From Chryseobacterium sp. G0162 (lineage in GTDB: Bacteria; Bacteroidota; Bacteroidia; Flavobacteriales; Weeksellaceae): a DNA stretch of 64,000 nucleotides. The translations under genes were made by a program, and so were the position numbers. This document shows positions 1-9,124 of this stretch, one piece after another. The DNA lies in the NCBI RefSeq assembly GCF_003815715.1, contig NZ_CP033922.1, positions 1,625,001-1,689,000 on the forward strand. The letters run 5' to 3'. Under the pieces are notes generated by a model. It searched no databases and was not told the origin of the DNA. It saw only the letters and a program-made list of their open reading frames with translations. Numbering within the stretch: position 1 is the stretch's first letter; each line of letters opens with the position of its first letter.

Positions 1-190
1 AATTTGCGGAACCGCATTATGTTACTTTCAGTTGTATACGGAATTCTTCAGAGCCAACGACGTGCTTCCTTTCCCGGTAAAAATTGTAGGAAAAAACTAC
101 TTTATCGTTGCTCTTACTGCATCTGTATTTGGAATTACAATCTCTTGGTTCTTTTCCAAGATCAGCAAAGAGTATATTACTAAAAATTAA
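1..190 (+). CDS. C-terminal end of an unidentified membrane protein (partial)
   Basis: An open frame enters from the left edge and stops with TAA at 188-190, giving about 62 residues. A hydrophobic stretch (IVALTASVFGITISWFF) near the end looks like a final membrane helix, followed by a short lysine-rich tail. The upstream part lies outside the window, so the family cannot be named. It points the same way as the nuclease gene that follows. Confidence 0.5.
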   Translation, partial: ICGTALCYFQLYTEFFRANDVLPFPVKIVGKNYFIVALTASVFGITISWFFSKISKEYITKN

Positions 191-270
191 TATACCAAGT
201 TTACACATTTAACATCAAAAACCCTTTTACGCTTCATTTTTTTGTACCTTTACGCCCCAATTTTAAAAAA

Positions 271-2058
271 ATGAAACGAATTTTATCTTTTTTCCTATTA
301 AGCTTTGCATTCATTAATGCATTTGCACAGGCACCTGCTGGTTATTATAATGCAGCTAACGGTTTAACGGGAGCTCCCCTTAAAACGGCACTGAAAGGCA
401 TTATTACTTCAGGTCACCAAGACAAAGGGTATGGAGGCTTATGGACAGGCTATTACACAACCGATCGTGATACAAACACAAATTTTGAAAACGATGGTAC
501 AGTACTAGACATTTACTCTGAGAATCCAAATGGACCAGATCCTTATAACTATACTATAGGTACAAACCAATGCGGAACATACGTTAACGAAGGTAAATGT
601 TATAACAGAGAGCATATAATTCCTCAAAGTTTATTCAATCAAGCTTCACCAATGGTTGCAGATATTCACTTTATCCGTCCTACTGATGGGAAGGTAAATG
701 GGATGAGATCTAATTATCCTTTTGGTAAAGTAGGATCTGCTACTTATACTTCACAGAATGGTTCTAAGCTAGGAAATTCAACTTCTCCGGGCTATGGCGG
801 AACAGTATTTGAACCTATTGATGCTTTCAAAGGAGATGTAGCCCGAATGATCTTTTATTTTGTAACAAGATATGAAGATAAGCTTTCTACGTTCAGTAGT
901 GGTGATATATTAGGTAGCTCCTCATTTCCAGGTTTGCAGGCGTGGGAACTTCAGCAACTTTTAGCATGGAATGCAATGGACCCTGTATCTCCTGAAGAAA
1001 TAAACAGAAATAACGCAGCCTTCACATTCCAGGGGAATAGAAACCCATTCATTGATAATCCCGCTTATGTAGATTTAATCTGGGCTACCGCAATTGATAA
1101 CCAAGCTCCTACAGCACCTACCAATTTAGCCACAAACACTCCAACTTCAAATTCTATTTCATTAAGTTGGACTGCATCTACAGATAATGTTGGAGTAACA
1201 GGTTATGATATTTATGTAAATAATACATTTAAATCTACTGTATCCGGAACATCAACTACAGCTACAGTATCCGGATTATTACCTCTTACCCAATATTCAT
1301 TCTATGTAATTGCTAAAGATGCATTTGGAAATAATTCCCCACAAAGTAATATTGCAACAGGAACTACCCTTGACGGACCCGTAAACGTAGGAAACTGTGG
1401 TGATGAGAACTTTAGTAATATTCCGGCAAATGCAAGTGACTATAAAACCAGAACATGGACAAACAATAATGTAAGCTGGACAGCAACCTTTGCAAGAACA
1501 GACCAAACTATTAATGGTAAAGCAATAACAATTCAAGGAGGTGATCTAACTAGCTCCAACGTACCTGGCGGAGTTCAGACATTAACCGTAACTACTCAAC
1601 TTAAATTCAGTGGATCAGATGGCAACCTGAATGTTTTTGTCAATGATAATTTAGTAGGAACAGTCCCTTACAGCGTAACAGCAACAACAACACCAATCAA
1701 TGTGAATGTTACAGGAAACGCTGTTATTAAAATCGTAAACCCTAGCAACAATAACAGAGTGGCAATAGATGATCTTAAATGGACTTGCTACAACGGATCG
1801 CTGGCAACTTCTGAAACGAAGAAAGACAAAGCAGAGTTCACCATCTACCCTAACCCGGTAAGAAACAATGAACTGTTTGTAAAAGGGGAAAACCTTACCA
1901 AAATTTCAAAAGCTCAAATCTATGATCTTTCAGGAAAAGTAATTGAAACGATTGCCAATCCTTTTAAAAATTCAAATAAAATCAATCTTAAAGGATTAGT
2001 AAAAGGAACATACATCTTAAAAACAGATAATTTCTCTACTAAATTTATTGTAGAATAA
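271..2058 (+). CDS. secreted endonuclease I with FN3 and T9SS sorting domains
   Basis: Extracellular nuclease of the endonuclease I (EndA/NucM) family, 595 residues. A signal peptide ends near AFAQ at residue 20. The nuclease domain covers about 25-270 and contains the catalytic NREHIIPQS motif at 112-120, with conserved Asn/Arg/His-rich blocks after it. A fibronectin type III domain (about 278-365) follows, then a beta-rich region (about 375-505), and finally a C-terminal T9SS sorting domain starting near FTIYPNPV. The last part carries the cargo across the outer membrane through the type IX system. A hairpin terminator follows directly. Likely roles are DNA scavenging or digestion of extracellular DNA; the substrate is inferred from the family. 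Confidence 0.9.
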   Translation: MKRILSFFLLSFAFINAFAQAPAGYYNAANGLTGAPLKTALKGIITSGHQDKGYGGLWTGYYTTDRDTNTNFENDGTVLDIYSENPNGPDPYNYTIGTNQCGTYVNEGKCYNREHIIPQSLFNQASPMVADIHFIRPTDGKVNGMRSNYPFGKVGSATYTSQNGSKLGNSTSPGYGGTVFEPIDAFKGDVARMIFYFVTRYEDKLSTFSSGDILGSSSFPGLQAWELQQLLAWNAMDPVSPEEINRNNAAFTFQGNRNPFIDNPAYVDLIWATAIDNQAPTAPTNLATNTPTSNSISLSWTASTDNVGVTGYDIYVNNTFKSTVSGTSTTATVSGLLPLTQYSFYVIAKDAFGNNSPQSNIATGTTLDGPVNVGNCGDENFSNIPANASDYKTRTWTNNNVSWTATFARTDQTINGKAITIQGGDLTSSNVPGGVQTLTVTTQLKFSGSDGNLNVFVNDNLVGTVPYSVTATTTPINVNVTGNAVIKIVNPSNNNRVAIDDLKWTCYNGSLATSETKKDKAEFTIYPNPVRNNELFVKGENLTKISKAQIYDLSGKVIETIANPFKNSNKINLKGLVKGTYILKTDNFSTKFIVE

Positions 2059-2080
2059 TTATTATAAAATATTTCAAACT

Positions 2081-2107
2081 AAAGGCCGGATTTATCCGGT
2101 CTTTTTT
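2081..2107 (+). terminator. intrinsic terminator after the nuclease gene
   Basis: Hairpin with stem 2083-2090 paired to 2095-2102, a four-base loop and a T run after it. It ends the nuclease transcript 14 bases before aroE. Confidence 0.8.
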
Positions 2108-2121
2108 TATAATTTTGATGT

Positions 2122-2850
2122 ATGGATTCCAATAAAAAATTAGGATTGATAGGACGAAATATTTCCTATTCCTTTTCTAAAAAATTCTTCGAAAATAAGT
2201 TCCAAAAGCTTATGCTTAAAGGTTTTTCCTATGATATTTTTGACCTGAGTGAAATCAATGAAGTAGAAAACCTTTTTTCCTCACCTGAGTTATTAGGTTT
2301 TAATGTTACCATTCCTTATAAAGAACAGATCATTAGTTATCTTGACGAATTAAGTGATGAAGCTGAAAAAATTGGTGCCGTGAACTGTGTTTTAATTCAA
2401 AACGGTAAAAAAACCGGTTACAATACGGATGCTTTCGGTTTTGAAAAGACACTTCTTCTTCACAAAAAATCATCGCAGGATAAAGCTTTGATCTTAGGAA
2501 ACGGTGGAGCAGCAAAAGCAGTAAAGTATGTCTTGGATAAACATAATATTCCATCACAAACCATTTCTAGAAGTACGGAAATCAATTTTGAAAACCTTGA
2601 TAAGGAAACTGTACGGGAACACAAAATTATTATTCAATGTACACCGGTAGGTACTTTTCCGAATGTTGAAGATTGCCTGGCTTTTCCTTTTGATGCGCTT
2701 TCCCCGGAACATTTAGTTATTGATTTAATTTACAACCCCAACTATACGCAATTTATCATCAATGCTTCCGAAAAAGGAGCAAAAACAGTAAACGGTTATT
2801 ATATGCTTGAACAGCAAGCAGAAAAAGCTTGGGAAATTTGGAATTTTTAA
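2122..2850 (+). CDS. aroE: shikimate dehydrogenase
   Basis: Reduces 3-dehydroshikimate to shikimate with NADPH in the aromatic amino acid pathway. The substrate site is visible as the N-terminal SYSFSK motif (15-20), the catalytic lysine in TIPYK (K67), Asn88 in GAVNC and Asp103 in YNTDAFG. The nucleotide-binding loop is GNGGAA at 126-131. At 242 residues it is slightly shorter than many AroE proteins (about 270) but all core motifs are present. It starts just after the nuclease terminator, so it probably has its own promoter. Confidence 0.93.
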   Translation: MDSNKKLGLIGRNISYSFSKKFFENKFQKLMLKGFSYDIFDLSEINEVENLFSSPELLGFNVTIPYKEQIISYLDELSDEAEKIGAVNCVLIQNGKKTGYNTDAFGFEKTLLLHKKSSQDKALILGNGGAAKAVKYVLDKHNIPSQTISRSTEINFENLDKETVREHKIIIQCTPVGTFPNVEDCLAFPFDALSPEHLVIDLIYNPNYTQFIINASEKGAKTVNGYYMLEQQAEKAWEIWNF

Positions 2851-2933
2851 AAAAAATAACATAAATTAGTACTTTAATTGGCCTTACAGCTATATTTGAA
2901 GGATATTAACGCCACTCACATAAAAGATTTGCT

Positions 2934-4736
2934 ATGACTACAGAAAACAATCTTTCTGAAAACGAAGAAAAGAAAAATCCTAACGAAGTACCACAGGAGA
3001 CATCGGAAAACACAGTTTCTCATGATGCCCATCCTCATGGAGATGATGCTGAACACCTGGAAGAACATGAAGATGTTGAGATTTCTCTGGCTGATGCCCT
3101 GAAAGAAATGGAAAAAATCATCAACGCGCCTAACGCCGGTGAAAACTCCAAAAGATTCAATCAGCTAAAAGAAAAAGCAAGTCATCACATCCATGATGAA
3201 GTGGAAGATAAAAAGCACGAGTTTGCAGAAGCTGGAAATGCTACTGAAACCTTTAGTTATGAGCATCCTTCACAAGCTAAACTCTCTGCTTTAATCAATA
3301 TTTTCAGAGAAAAGCATGATCAATTCCAAAAAGGACAGGAAGAAGAACAGAAGAAAAATCTGGAACACCGTCAAACTATTATTGAAAGATTAAAAAATCT
3401 ATATACCAATTCAGAACCTGGAGTCAATCTTTTCAAATCCATTCGTGAGATCAAAGAAGAATGGTCAAAAGCCGGACAGGTTGCTAAATCTGAATTCAAA
3501 ATTCTTAACAATAATTATTTCCACCATCTGAATCAATTTTATCAAATGCTGGATCTGAATAAAGAATTTTTGGAGCAGGAATACAGCCACAACCTTGAAA
3601 AAAGACAACATATCATTGCCCGTGCTCAGGAATTGGAGAATGAACCCGTTATCCAAAAGGCTTTAAATGAACTTCAGTATCTTCATAAACTTTGGAAAGA
3701 AGAAGCAGAACCTGTAGCAGAAGAATTCCGTGAAAAAACATGGGAAGAATTCAAAGAGATTTCCAATAAAATTCACGAAAGAAAATCTGAACTTTCAGCG
3801 TCTATTGAAAAAGAACAGGCTGTCAATCTTGAAAAGAAGACTCAGATTATCGCTGAAATCAAAAAACTTTCAGAACCTTCTGAAACGCCTAACCATAATT
3901 ACTGGCAGAACGCTATCAAAAGAGTTGAAGATCTTCGTTCCGATTTCCTGAAAACAGGAAGTGTTCCAAGAAAACTTTCCAACCAGAACTGGAATGATTT
4001 CAAAACAACCCTTAGAGGATTTAATACAACAAAAAACAACTATTATAAATCTTTAAAAGGTTCTCAGCAGGCTAATCTGGAAGAAAAACTAAAACTGATC
4101 CAAACTGCTCAGGACAATCAGAATAACGAAGAGTGGGATATCGCTGTTCCATTGTTCAAAAAGCTTCAGGAAGACTGGAAAAAAATCGGGCATGTTCCAA
4201 AGAGCATGACCAATAAAATCTGGGATGAATTCCGTGACGCTTGTAATGCATTCTTTAACAATTACAGAGAAAAGAGCAATACTTCTACCGATAACTGGAA
4301 AGAAAACTACAAGAATAAAAAAACTCTTCTTGACGAATTGAAATTGGTTTCCAACGATGAAGGAAGTATTGAAAAAATCGAAGCCATTAAAACAGCGTGG
4401 AATACCATTGGAAAAGTTCCAAGAGATAAAATTTCAATCAATTCTGAGTTCAATAAGACTCTAAGAGAGAAATTGAAGATCAATAAGATCAATGAACTTG
4501 AATTGAAAGAAGAAGGATTATCTGAAAATCAGCTTACCGACAAGGCAAGAAAAATCAAAAATCAGATTTCTGATCTTGAAGCTGAAATCGTTAAGCTTGA
4601 AAATAACCTTTCGTTCTTTAATAAACCATCAAGAGAGAATCCTCTGTTAAGAGATACTTACAACACTATTGATGAAAAGAAAGCTCATCTTGAAACTTTA
4701 AAGCAAAATCTTCACAGCATTATTGCCGGAGAATAA
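2934..4736 (+). CDS. DUF349-repeat coiled protein
   Basis: A 600-residue, highly charged protein with about five DUF349 modules. Each module shows the pattern of Trp, then Lys/Gly-x-Val-Pro, then a second Trp-x-x-Phe helix; WKKIGHVPKSMTNKIWDEF is the clearest copy. The first 80 residues are acidic and His-rich, and the last 70 form a likely coiled coil. No signal peptide or membrane segment is seen, so it is probably cytoplasmic. DUF349 proteins are common in Bacteroidota, but I know of no established function. Confidence 0.85.
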   Translation: MTTENNLSENEEKKNPNEVPQETSENTVSHDAHPHGDDAEHLEEHEDVEISLADALKEMEKIINAPNAGENSKRFNQLKEKASHHIHDEVEDKKHEFAEAGNATETFSYEHPSQAKLSALINIFREKHDQFQKGQEEEQKKNLEHRQTIIERLKNLYTNSEPGVNLFKSIREIKEEWSKAGQVAKSEFKILNNNYFHHLNQFYQMLDLNKEFLEQEYSHNLEKRQHIIARAQELENEPVIQKALNELQYLHKLWKEEAEPVAEEFREKTWEEFKEISNKIHERKSELSASIEKEQAVNLEKKTQIIAEIKKLSEPSETPNHNYWQNAIKRVEDLRSDFLKTGSVPRKLSNQNWNDFKTTLRGFNTTKNNYYKSLKGSQQANLEEKLKLIQTAQDNQNNEEWDIAVPLFKKLQEDWKKIGHVPKSMTNKIWDEFRDACNAFFNNYREKSNTSTDNWKENYKNKKTLLDELKLVSNDEGSIEKIEAIKTAWNTIGKVPRDKISINSEFNKTLREKLKINKINELELKEEGLSENQLTDKARKIKNQISDLEAEIVKLENNLSFFNKPSRENPLLRDTYNTIDEKKAHLETLKQNLHSIIAGE

Positions 4737-4799
4737 ATCTTAACAAAATAAATAAGGGCGGAGCAAAGCAATTTGTCTTCGCTTTTTCTTTTTATAAAT

Positions 4800-5825
4800 A
4801 TGAATAACGACGAACTATATATTTCAAGATGTATTGAGCTAGCTCAAAAAGCGCTTGGCAAAACCTATCCTAACCCTCTTGTTGGAAGTGTAATTGTTCA
4901 CAACGGTAAAATCATTGGGGAAGGATACCATCACAAAGCAGGGGAAAACCATGCAGAAATCAATGCGATCAATTCAGTGGAAGATAAAACCCTGATTCCA
5001 GAATCAACGATTTATGTTTCATTAGAACCCTGTGCTCATTATGGGAAAACTCCTCCATGTGCTTTAAAAATTAAAGAATTAGGCTTTAAAAAAGTAGTCA
5101 TTGGTGCTATGGATTCTCATGATAAGGTCAATGGAAAAGGAAAAAAGATCATTCAGGATGCAGGAATAGAAGCTGTTTCAGGAATTCTTGAAAAAGAATG
5201 TATCGAACTGAATAAAAGATTTTTTACCTATCATGAACAGAAAAGACCTTACATCATCCTAAAATGGGCAGAATCTGGGGATGGATTCTTAGATAAAGAT
5301 TTTAAGCCAACTGCTATTTCTAATGCTTTGGTCAACCAATTCGTCCACCAGCTTAGAGCAGATGAACACGCTATTCTGGTAGGAACACAAACAGCTTTAG
5401 CCGATAATCCAAGTCTCACTGTAAGAAACGTTGAAGGAACTCATCCTGTTCGTATTTTAATTGATTTTGATCTGAAAGTTCCGAATGACTTTAAGATTTA
5501 CAACAACGAAGCCAGAACAATAGTTTTAAATACTGTAAAAGAAGAAACAGAAGGTCATATCCAGTTTATTAAAATTAAAAAAGACAACTTCCTGCCTGAT
5601 TTGATGGGAGCTTTATATAAAGAACAGATTCAATCTATTATTATTGAAGGAGGCCGCTTTACACTACAACAATTCATTGATGCTGGTCTTTGGGACGAAG
5701 CCATCGTCATTAAAAATGAAAATCTAAAATTAGAAAACGGGACAGAAACCCCAGAATTCAGGCATTTTCCTTACAAAACAGAAAACTACAGAGATAATAC
5801 CATTTCCTTTTTTAAATCAAAATAA
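4800..5825 (+). CDS. ribD: bifunctional riboflavin biosynthesis protein RibD
   Basis: Deaminates the pyrimidine intermediate of riboflavin synthesis and then reduces its ribose side chain. The N-terminal deaminase domain (about 1-145) carries the zinc site: HAE at 51-53 and Cys78 and Cys87 within EPCAHYGKTPPCA. The C-terminal reductase domain (about 150-335) includes the conserved LRADEHAILVGTQTALADNP region. A longer frame would begin with TTG at 4773, but ATG at 4800 puts the deaminase domain at its normal distance from the N-terminus, so 4800 is preferred. No other rib gene is nearby. Confidence 0.92.
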   Translation: MNNDELYISRCIELAQKALGKTYPNPLVGSVIVHNGKIIGEGYHHKAGENHAEINAINSVEDKTLIPESTIYVSLEPCAHYGKTPPCALKIKELGFKKVVIGAMDSHDKVNGKGKKIIQDAGIEAVSGILEKECIELNKRFFTYHEQKRPYIILKWAESGDGFLDKDFKPTAISNALVNQFVHQLRADEHAILVGTQTALADNPSLTVRNVEGTHPVRILIDFDLKVPNDFKIYNNEARTIVLNTVKEETEGHIQFIKIKKDNFLPDLMGALYKEQIQSIIIEGGRFTLQQFIDAGLWDEAIVIKNENLKLENGTETPEFRHFPYKTENYRDNTISFFKSK

Positions 5826-5890
5826 GCCCATTTATCACCTTGAAATGAAATAATTTATTTACCTTAGTAATATTCAAAAAAAATATTATT

Positions 5891-6055
5891 ATGAAAAATT
5901 TAAAAAAAGTTTCAAGACAAAGTTTAAAAAAAGTACAGGGAGGTATAGCACCTGAATGTTGTTCATTTTACCCTCCATCATTACAACACTGTTGTGCAAC
6001 GCCGTCAAGTATGAGCTGCCCACCGCCTTGGGCAGATGGATCATTCCCATGTTAA
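5891..6055 (+). CDS. cysteine-rich bacteriocin-like peptide with GG leader
   Basis: A 54-residue peptide. Its leader MKNLKKVSRQSLKKVQGG ends in a double glycine and matches the leader style of the bacteriocin-like small proteins common in Chryseobacterium. The core of about 36 residues is rich in Cys and Pro, with Cys at 23, 24, 34, 35, 43 and 54 in two CC pairs. It is followed 42 bases later by a related gene with the same leader but a different core. The GG motif suggests cleavage by a C39-type peptidase/ABC exporter, but none is in the window. Whether the product is toxic, modified or signalling is unknown. Confidence 0.7.
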   Translation: MKNLKKVSRQSLKKVQGGIAPECCSFYPPSLQHCCATPSSMSCPPPWADGSFPC

Positions 6056-6097
6056 TATCAGCATATCGTACAAATTAATTAAACTAAAAATATGAGC

Positions 6098-6283
6098 ATG
6101 AAAAACTTAAAAAAAGTATCCAGAGCCGGATTAAGAACAATCCAGGGAAGTGCTGTTTTTGTAACATGTATATTACCTAACGGCCAACCTACAAGATGTA
6201 GAGATAAATGTCCACAGGATTTTTGTGGACCAACAAGTTATATGTGTCTTATTCCAATGGATCTTTGCGGAGATGGAATTTAA
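6098..6283 (+). CDS. second cysteine-rich leader peptide, paralogous leader
   Basis: A 61-residue peptide starting MKNLKKVSRAGLRTIQGS. The leader aligns with that of the upstream gene without gaps, except that the second glycine of the GG site is serine. ATG at 6092 would add two residues; 6098 is chosen because it aligns the leaders. The core has six cysteines, in the order C-x9-C-x3-C-x4-C-x6-C-x6-C, and no similarity to the first core beyond Cys content. It is followed by a very strong hairpin terminator, so the two genes probably form one transcript. Confidence 0.65.
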   Translation: MKNLKKVSRAGLRTIQGSAVFVTCILPNGQPTRCRDKCPQDFCGPTSYMCLIPMDLCGDGI

Positions 6284-6297
6284 AAGAGATTTTTTAC

Positions 6298-6350
6298 ATT
6301 CAGAAAAGATATAAGCCGTCAAATTTTGACGGCTTATATCTTTTCTGAAT
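6298..6350 (+). terminator. perfect 26-bp palindrome, likely terminator
   Basis: Positions 6298-6323 are the exact reverse complement of 6325-6350, leaving one central base. The arms contain AAAAGATAT next to AAGCCGTCAAA. Folded RNA would give a long stem with flanking U runs, so it probably ends the peptide transcript and could act in both directions. Confidence 0.8.
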
Positions 6351-6358
6351 TAAATGAT

Positions 6359-6366
6359 TAGCTTTG
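6359..6366 (+). promoter_or_regulatory. -7 box (TAGCTTTG) of the propeller gene
   Basis: Exact match to the Bacteroidota -7 consensus TAnnTTTG, 16 bases before the ATG at 6383. A short inverted repeat (TTAGCTTT...AAAGCTAA) surrounds it. No clear -33 TTG was seen. Confidence 0.5.
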
Positions 6367-6382
6367 CAAAAAGCTAATAATA

Positions 6383-8416
6383 ATGAACAAATACTTCTCC
6401 ATACTTTTCTTGAGCTTAGTATCGCTTATGAAAGCTCAGGAATGGAAATTTTTAACTCCTGTAAAAGGGTATTCAATAATCAAAAGTTTAGAAGTTACTC
6501 CCAATCAAACTCTATACATTGTAGACAAAGACAAGGCTGCCTCTTCATCCAGAGATGGCGGAATTACGTGGCGAAAACTTTTCAGATCTGGATGCTTAGA
6601 CATTCAAATGCTTAATGATAATGTAGGTTTCGTTTTAAAAGATTATCAGATTTTTAAAACTACAGATGCTTTTGCTACCTCCACACCGTACCCTGTAAGT
6701 GGTGATTTCTTGAAAAACATGTATTTTGTTAATGAATCTGTTGGTTTTGTCTGTGGTAGTACAGGTGTAATTTATAAAACAACAAATGGAGGAGCGAGCT
6801 TCACCTCCGTATCTCTTTCTATCAATACAACCTTAAATGATGTTTTCTTTATCAATCCGAATATAGGATTCGTATCTGGAGAGAACGGAACGTTATATAA
6901 AACGACCAATCAAGGAGCAACATGGATCCCAACTCCTCTAAATACAACCGGAATTGACAAAATCCTTTTCATTAATGATAATGAAGGTTATATAACAGGA
7001 AATAACGGTGGAATTTTCAAAACAACAGACCAAGGAAACAGCTGGACAGCTTTAACCACCAATACCCAATATCGTTTGTTTGATATTAAATACAATGCTG
7101 GAAAATTGTATGCCGTAGGCCAAGATAACAGGTTATTAAAATCTTCAGATATGGGACAGACCTGGACACAGCAAAGACTGATTGACGCCTTCCCCTATAA
7201 CAGTCTCTATTCTATAGGGTTTGTAAATGGTAATATTTTGGTAGGCGGTGATGCTAATATTTATAAATCTACCAATGGTACAAACTGGACTATCCAGGTG
7301 CCCGGTATATATCAATCTAACTTGAAAAACATATCTTTCGGTAATGATGACAAAGGAGTTATCGTAGGAAATCAAACTGGCTATAGTGTAGTATATTATA
7401 CTGAAAATGGAGGGTACAACTGGACCAACAAAAAAGCAACCTTCACTCTGGATGCTTTCAAAGGTGCACATATAAGAGAAAATGGCAAAGGAGTCCTTAT
7501 TGGTAACGGAAACCATTCTTTCACATCAGATTTTGGTAAGACGTGGGATAATTCAAACATAATCAATCATCCCACATTTGTATCTCCTTACTGGCTTAAA
7601 AGTAATGGTGATGTCTTACTAGGAACTGCATCCCCCTATGTTTCACCCAATAATGGAATACACCTATTTACAACATCCAATACCTCTTATTTTACTCTAA
7701 CTGATAAGGTTGAAACAATCCAATTTTATAATGATATGATTGGCTATGCCGGAACATACCAAAAGCTTTATAAAACAACAGACGGCGGAATAACCTGGAA
7801 TATCATTTACACCGTACCAACATCAATAACTTATATCAATATTATTAATATAAACAAGATACAGATAGGCACAAATAATAACATGCATTATATTAGTAGT
7901 AATGCTGGTTCTACCTGGACCGAAAATACAGATGATGATCAATATCATTATATTAATGAACTTATAGGCTATCGTATAGATTCTGGTTGGGACATATACA
8001 GGACAGCAGACGGAGGCCTAACATCACAACTTGTTGTTCCGAGTACTAACTATTTTAATTCTAACCTGGCAACAATTAATGACATAAAATTTTTTAAAAA
8101 TAAAATTATTGCTGTTGGAACAACTTCAGATATTTTCATTGTGGAATTCCCTGATCAAGCTCTTGGAACCAATGAAAATGAAAAAACAAAAGACAGTCCA
8201 AATAATCAGATATATCCTAATCCTACTACATCTTCAGTGTTATTTAAAACGCCAGTAGCCTTAGATAAAGTTCAGGTTTATGATACTCAGGGAAAAATAA
8301 TGACATTTACAAAAGAGAATAACGGAATTAATATCTCACAACTGAAACCCGGAGTTTACTTTGTGAAATTTGAATCCAATGGAAAATGGTTCACCCAAAA
8401 AATAATAAAAAATTAA
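6383..8416 (+). CDS. T9SS-sorted Ycf48-like beta-propeller protein
   Basis: A 677-residue exported protein. A signal peptide ends near MKAQ at residue 18. The body has at least six BNR/Ycf48-type repeats of the form TT-x-GG/QG-x-x-W (for example TTNQGATW, TTDQGNSW, TTDGGITW), as expected for a multi-bladed beta-propeller. A C-terminal T9SS sorting domain begins near NQIYPNPTTSSV. It should end up on the cell surface or outside. Propellers of this type often mediate binding; the ligand cannot be read from sequence. Confidence 0.87.
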   Translation: MNKYFSILFLSLVSLMKAQEWKFLTPVKGYSIIKSLEVTPNQTLYIVDKDKAASSSRDGGITWRKLFRSGCLDIQMLNDNVGFVLKDYQIFKTTDAFATSTPYPVSGDFLKNMYFVNESVGFVCGSTGVIYKTTNGGASFTSVSLSINTTLNDVFFINPNIGFVSGENGTLYKTTNQGATWIPTPLNTTGIDKILFINDNEGYITGNNGGIFKTTDQGNSWTALTTNTQYRLFDIKYNAGKLYAVGQDNRLLKSSDMGQTWTQQRLIDAFPYNSLYSIGFVNGNILVGGDANIYKSTNGTNWTIQVPGIYQSNLKNISFGNDDKGVIVGNQTGYSVVYYTENGGYNWTNKKATFTLDAFKGAHIRENGKGVLIGNGNHSFTSDFGKTWDNSNIINHPTFVSPYWLKSNGDVLLGTASPYVSPNNGIHLFTTSNTSYFTLTDKVETIQFYNDMIGYAGTYQKLYKTTDGGITWNIIYTVPTSITYINIININKIQIGTNNNMHYISSNAGSTWTENTDDDQYHYINELIGYRIDSGWDIYRTADGGLTSQLVVPSTNYFNSNLATINDIKFFKNKIIAVGTTSDIFIVEFPDQALGTNENEKTKDSPNNQIYPNPTTSSVLFKTPVALDKVQVYDTQGKIMTFTKENNGINISQLKPGVYFVKFESNGKWFTQKIIKN

Positions 8417-8423
8417 AAATACT

Positions 8424-8456
8424 GAAGAAGCTGTCGGAATTCCGGCAGCTTCTTTT
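8424..8456 (+). terminator. intrinsic terminator after the propeller gene
   Basis: Stem AAGAAGCTGTCGGA (from 8425) pairs with TCCGGCAGCTTCTT (to 8454), followed by T residues. Confidence 0.8.
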
Positions 8457-8488
8457 CTAATAAGGGTGCAAGTTTATAAAGCATTTAA

Positions 8489-8496
8489 TACTTTTG
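8489..8496 (+). promoter_or_regulatory. -7 box (TACTTTTG) of the yigZ-like gene
   Basis: Exact TAnnTTTG match 22 bases before the ATG at 8519. The leader also carries AAAGAGGAG at about 8505-8513, one of the few clear Shine-Dalgarno-like sites in the window. Confidence 0.55.
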
Positions 8497-8518
8497 CATA
8501 AATAAAGAGGAGTACAGC

Positions 8519-9124
8519 ATGACGTTCGAATACAAAACCATAGAAAAACCCATAGAAAATACTTTATTAAAGGAAAAAGGAAGTAAGTTTATCGGATTTG
8601 CTTTTCCTGTTACCAATGAAAAGGAACTAAAAACTGCATTGGAAAAGATCAGGGAAGAGCATCCAAAGGCAACACATCACTGCTATGCTTTCAGAATGGG
8701 ATTAAATGGTGAAAACTACCGTGCTAATGATGATGGAGAACCCTCAGGAAGTGCCGGGTTACCTATTTACAACCAGCTCCTGGCAAATGAGATAACCAAT
8801 GTTCTTGTTATCTCTGTCCGTTATTATGGAGGAACCAAACTTGGGGTTTCCGGCTTAGTAAAAGCTTATAAAGAATCTGCTAAGATCACCTTAGAAGAAG
8901 CCAATATCATTACAAGAGAATTGGAAACAGAAATTGAGATCCAATTCAACTTCAACCAACAGAATACCATCTTTACTCTGCTTTCAAAATTTGATGCCAA
9001 GGTAGTTAATTTTGATGCTAATGAAAATTGTATCCTTACCGCCTCATTAAAACTGGTACAAAAAGAAAGCATCTCAGAAAAATTATCTGAGATGCAATAT
9101 GTTTCATTTGAATTTAATGATTAA
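8519..9124 (+). CDS. YigZ/IMPACT family protein
   Basis: A 201-residue cytoplasmic protein with the UPF0029/IMPACT N-terminal domain. Visible hallmarks are the ATHHCYAFRMG segment, DDGEPSGSAG and VISVRYYGGTKLGVSGL. The C-terminal ferredoxin-like domain is shorter and variable. The biochemical role in bacteria is not established; the eukaryotic relative IMPACT regulates the Gcn2 kinase. Its last four bases overlap the end of the convergent zinc protease gene, so neither gene has room for its own terminator there. Confidence 0.88.
   Translation: MTFEYKTIEKPIENTLLKEKGSKFIGFAFPVTNEKELKTALEKIREEHPKATHHCYAFRMGLNGENYRANDDGEPSGSAGLPIYNQLLANEITNVLVISVRYYGGTKLGVSGLVKAYKESAKITLEEANIITRELETEIEIQFNFNQQNTIFTLLSKFDAKVVNFDANENCILTASLKLVQKESISEKLSEMQYVSFEFND

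Noticed and set aside
7145..7516. A 123-residue minus-strand frame
   Set aside because: It lies wholly opposite the beta-propeller gene and has no recognisable motif.
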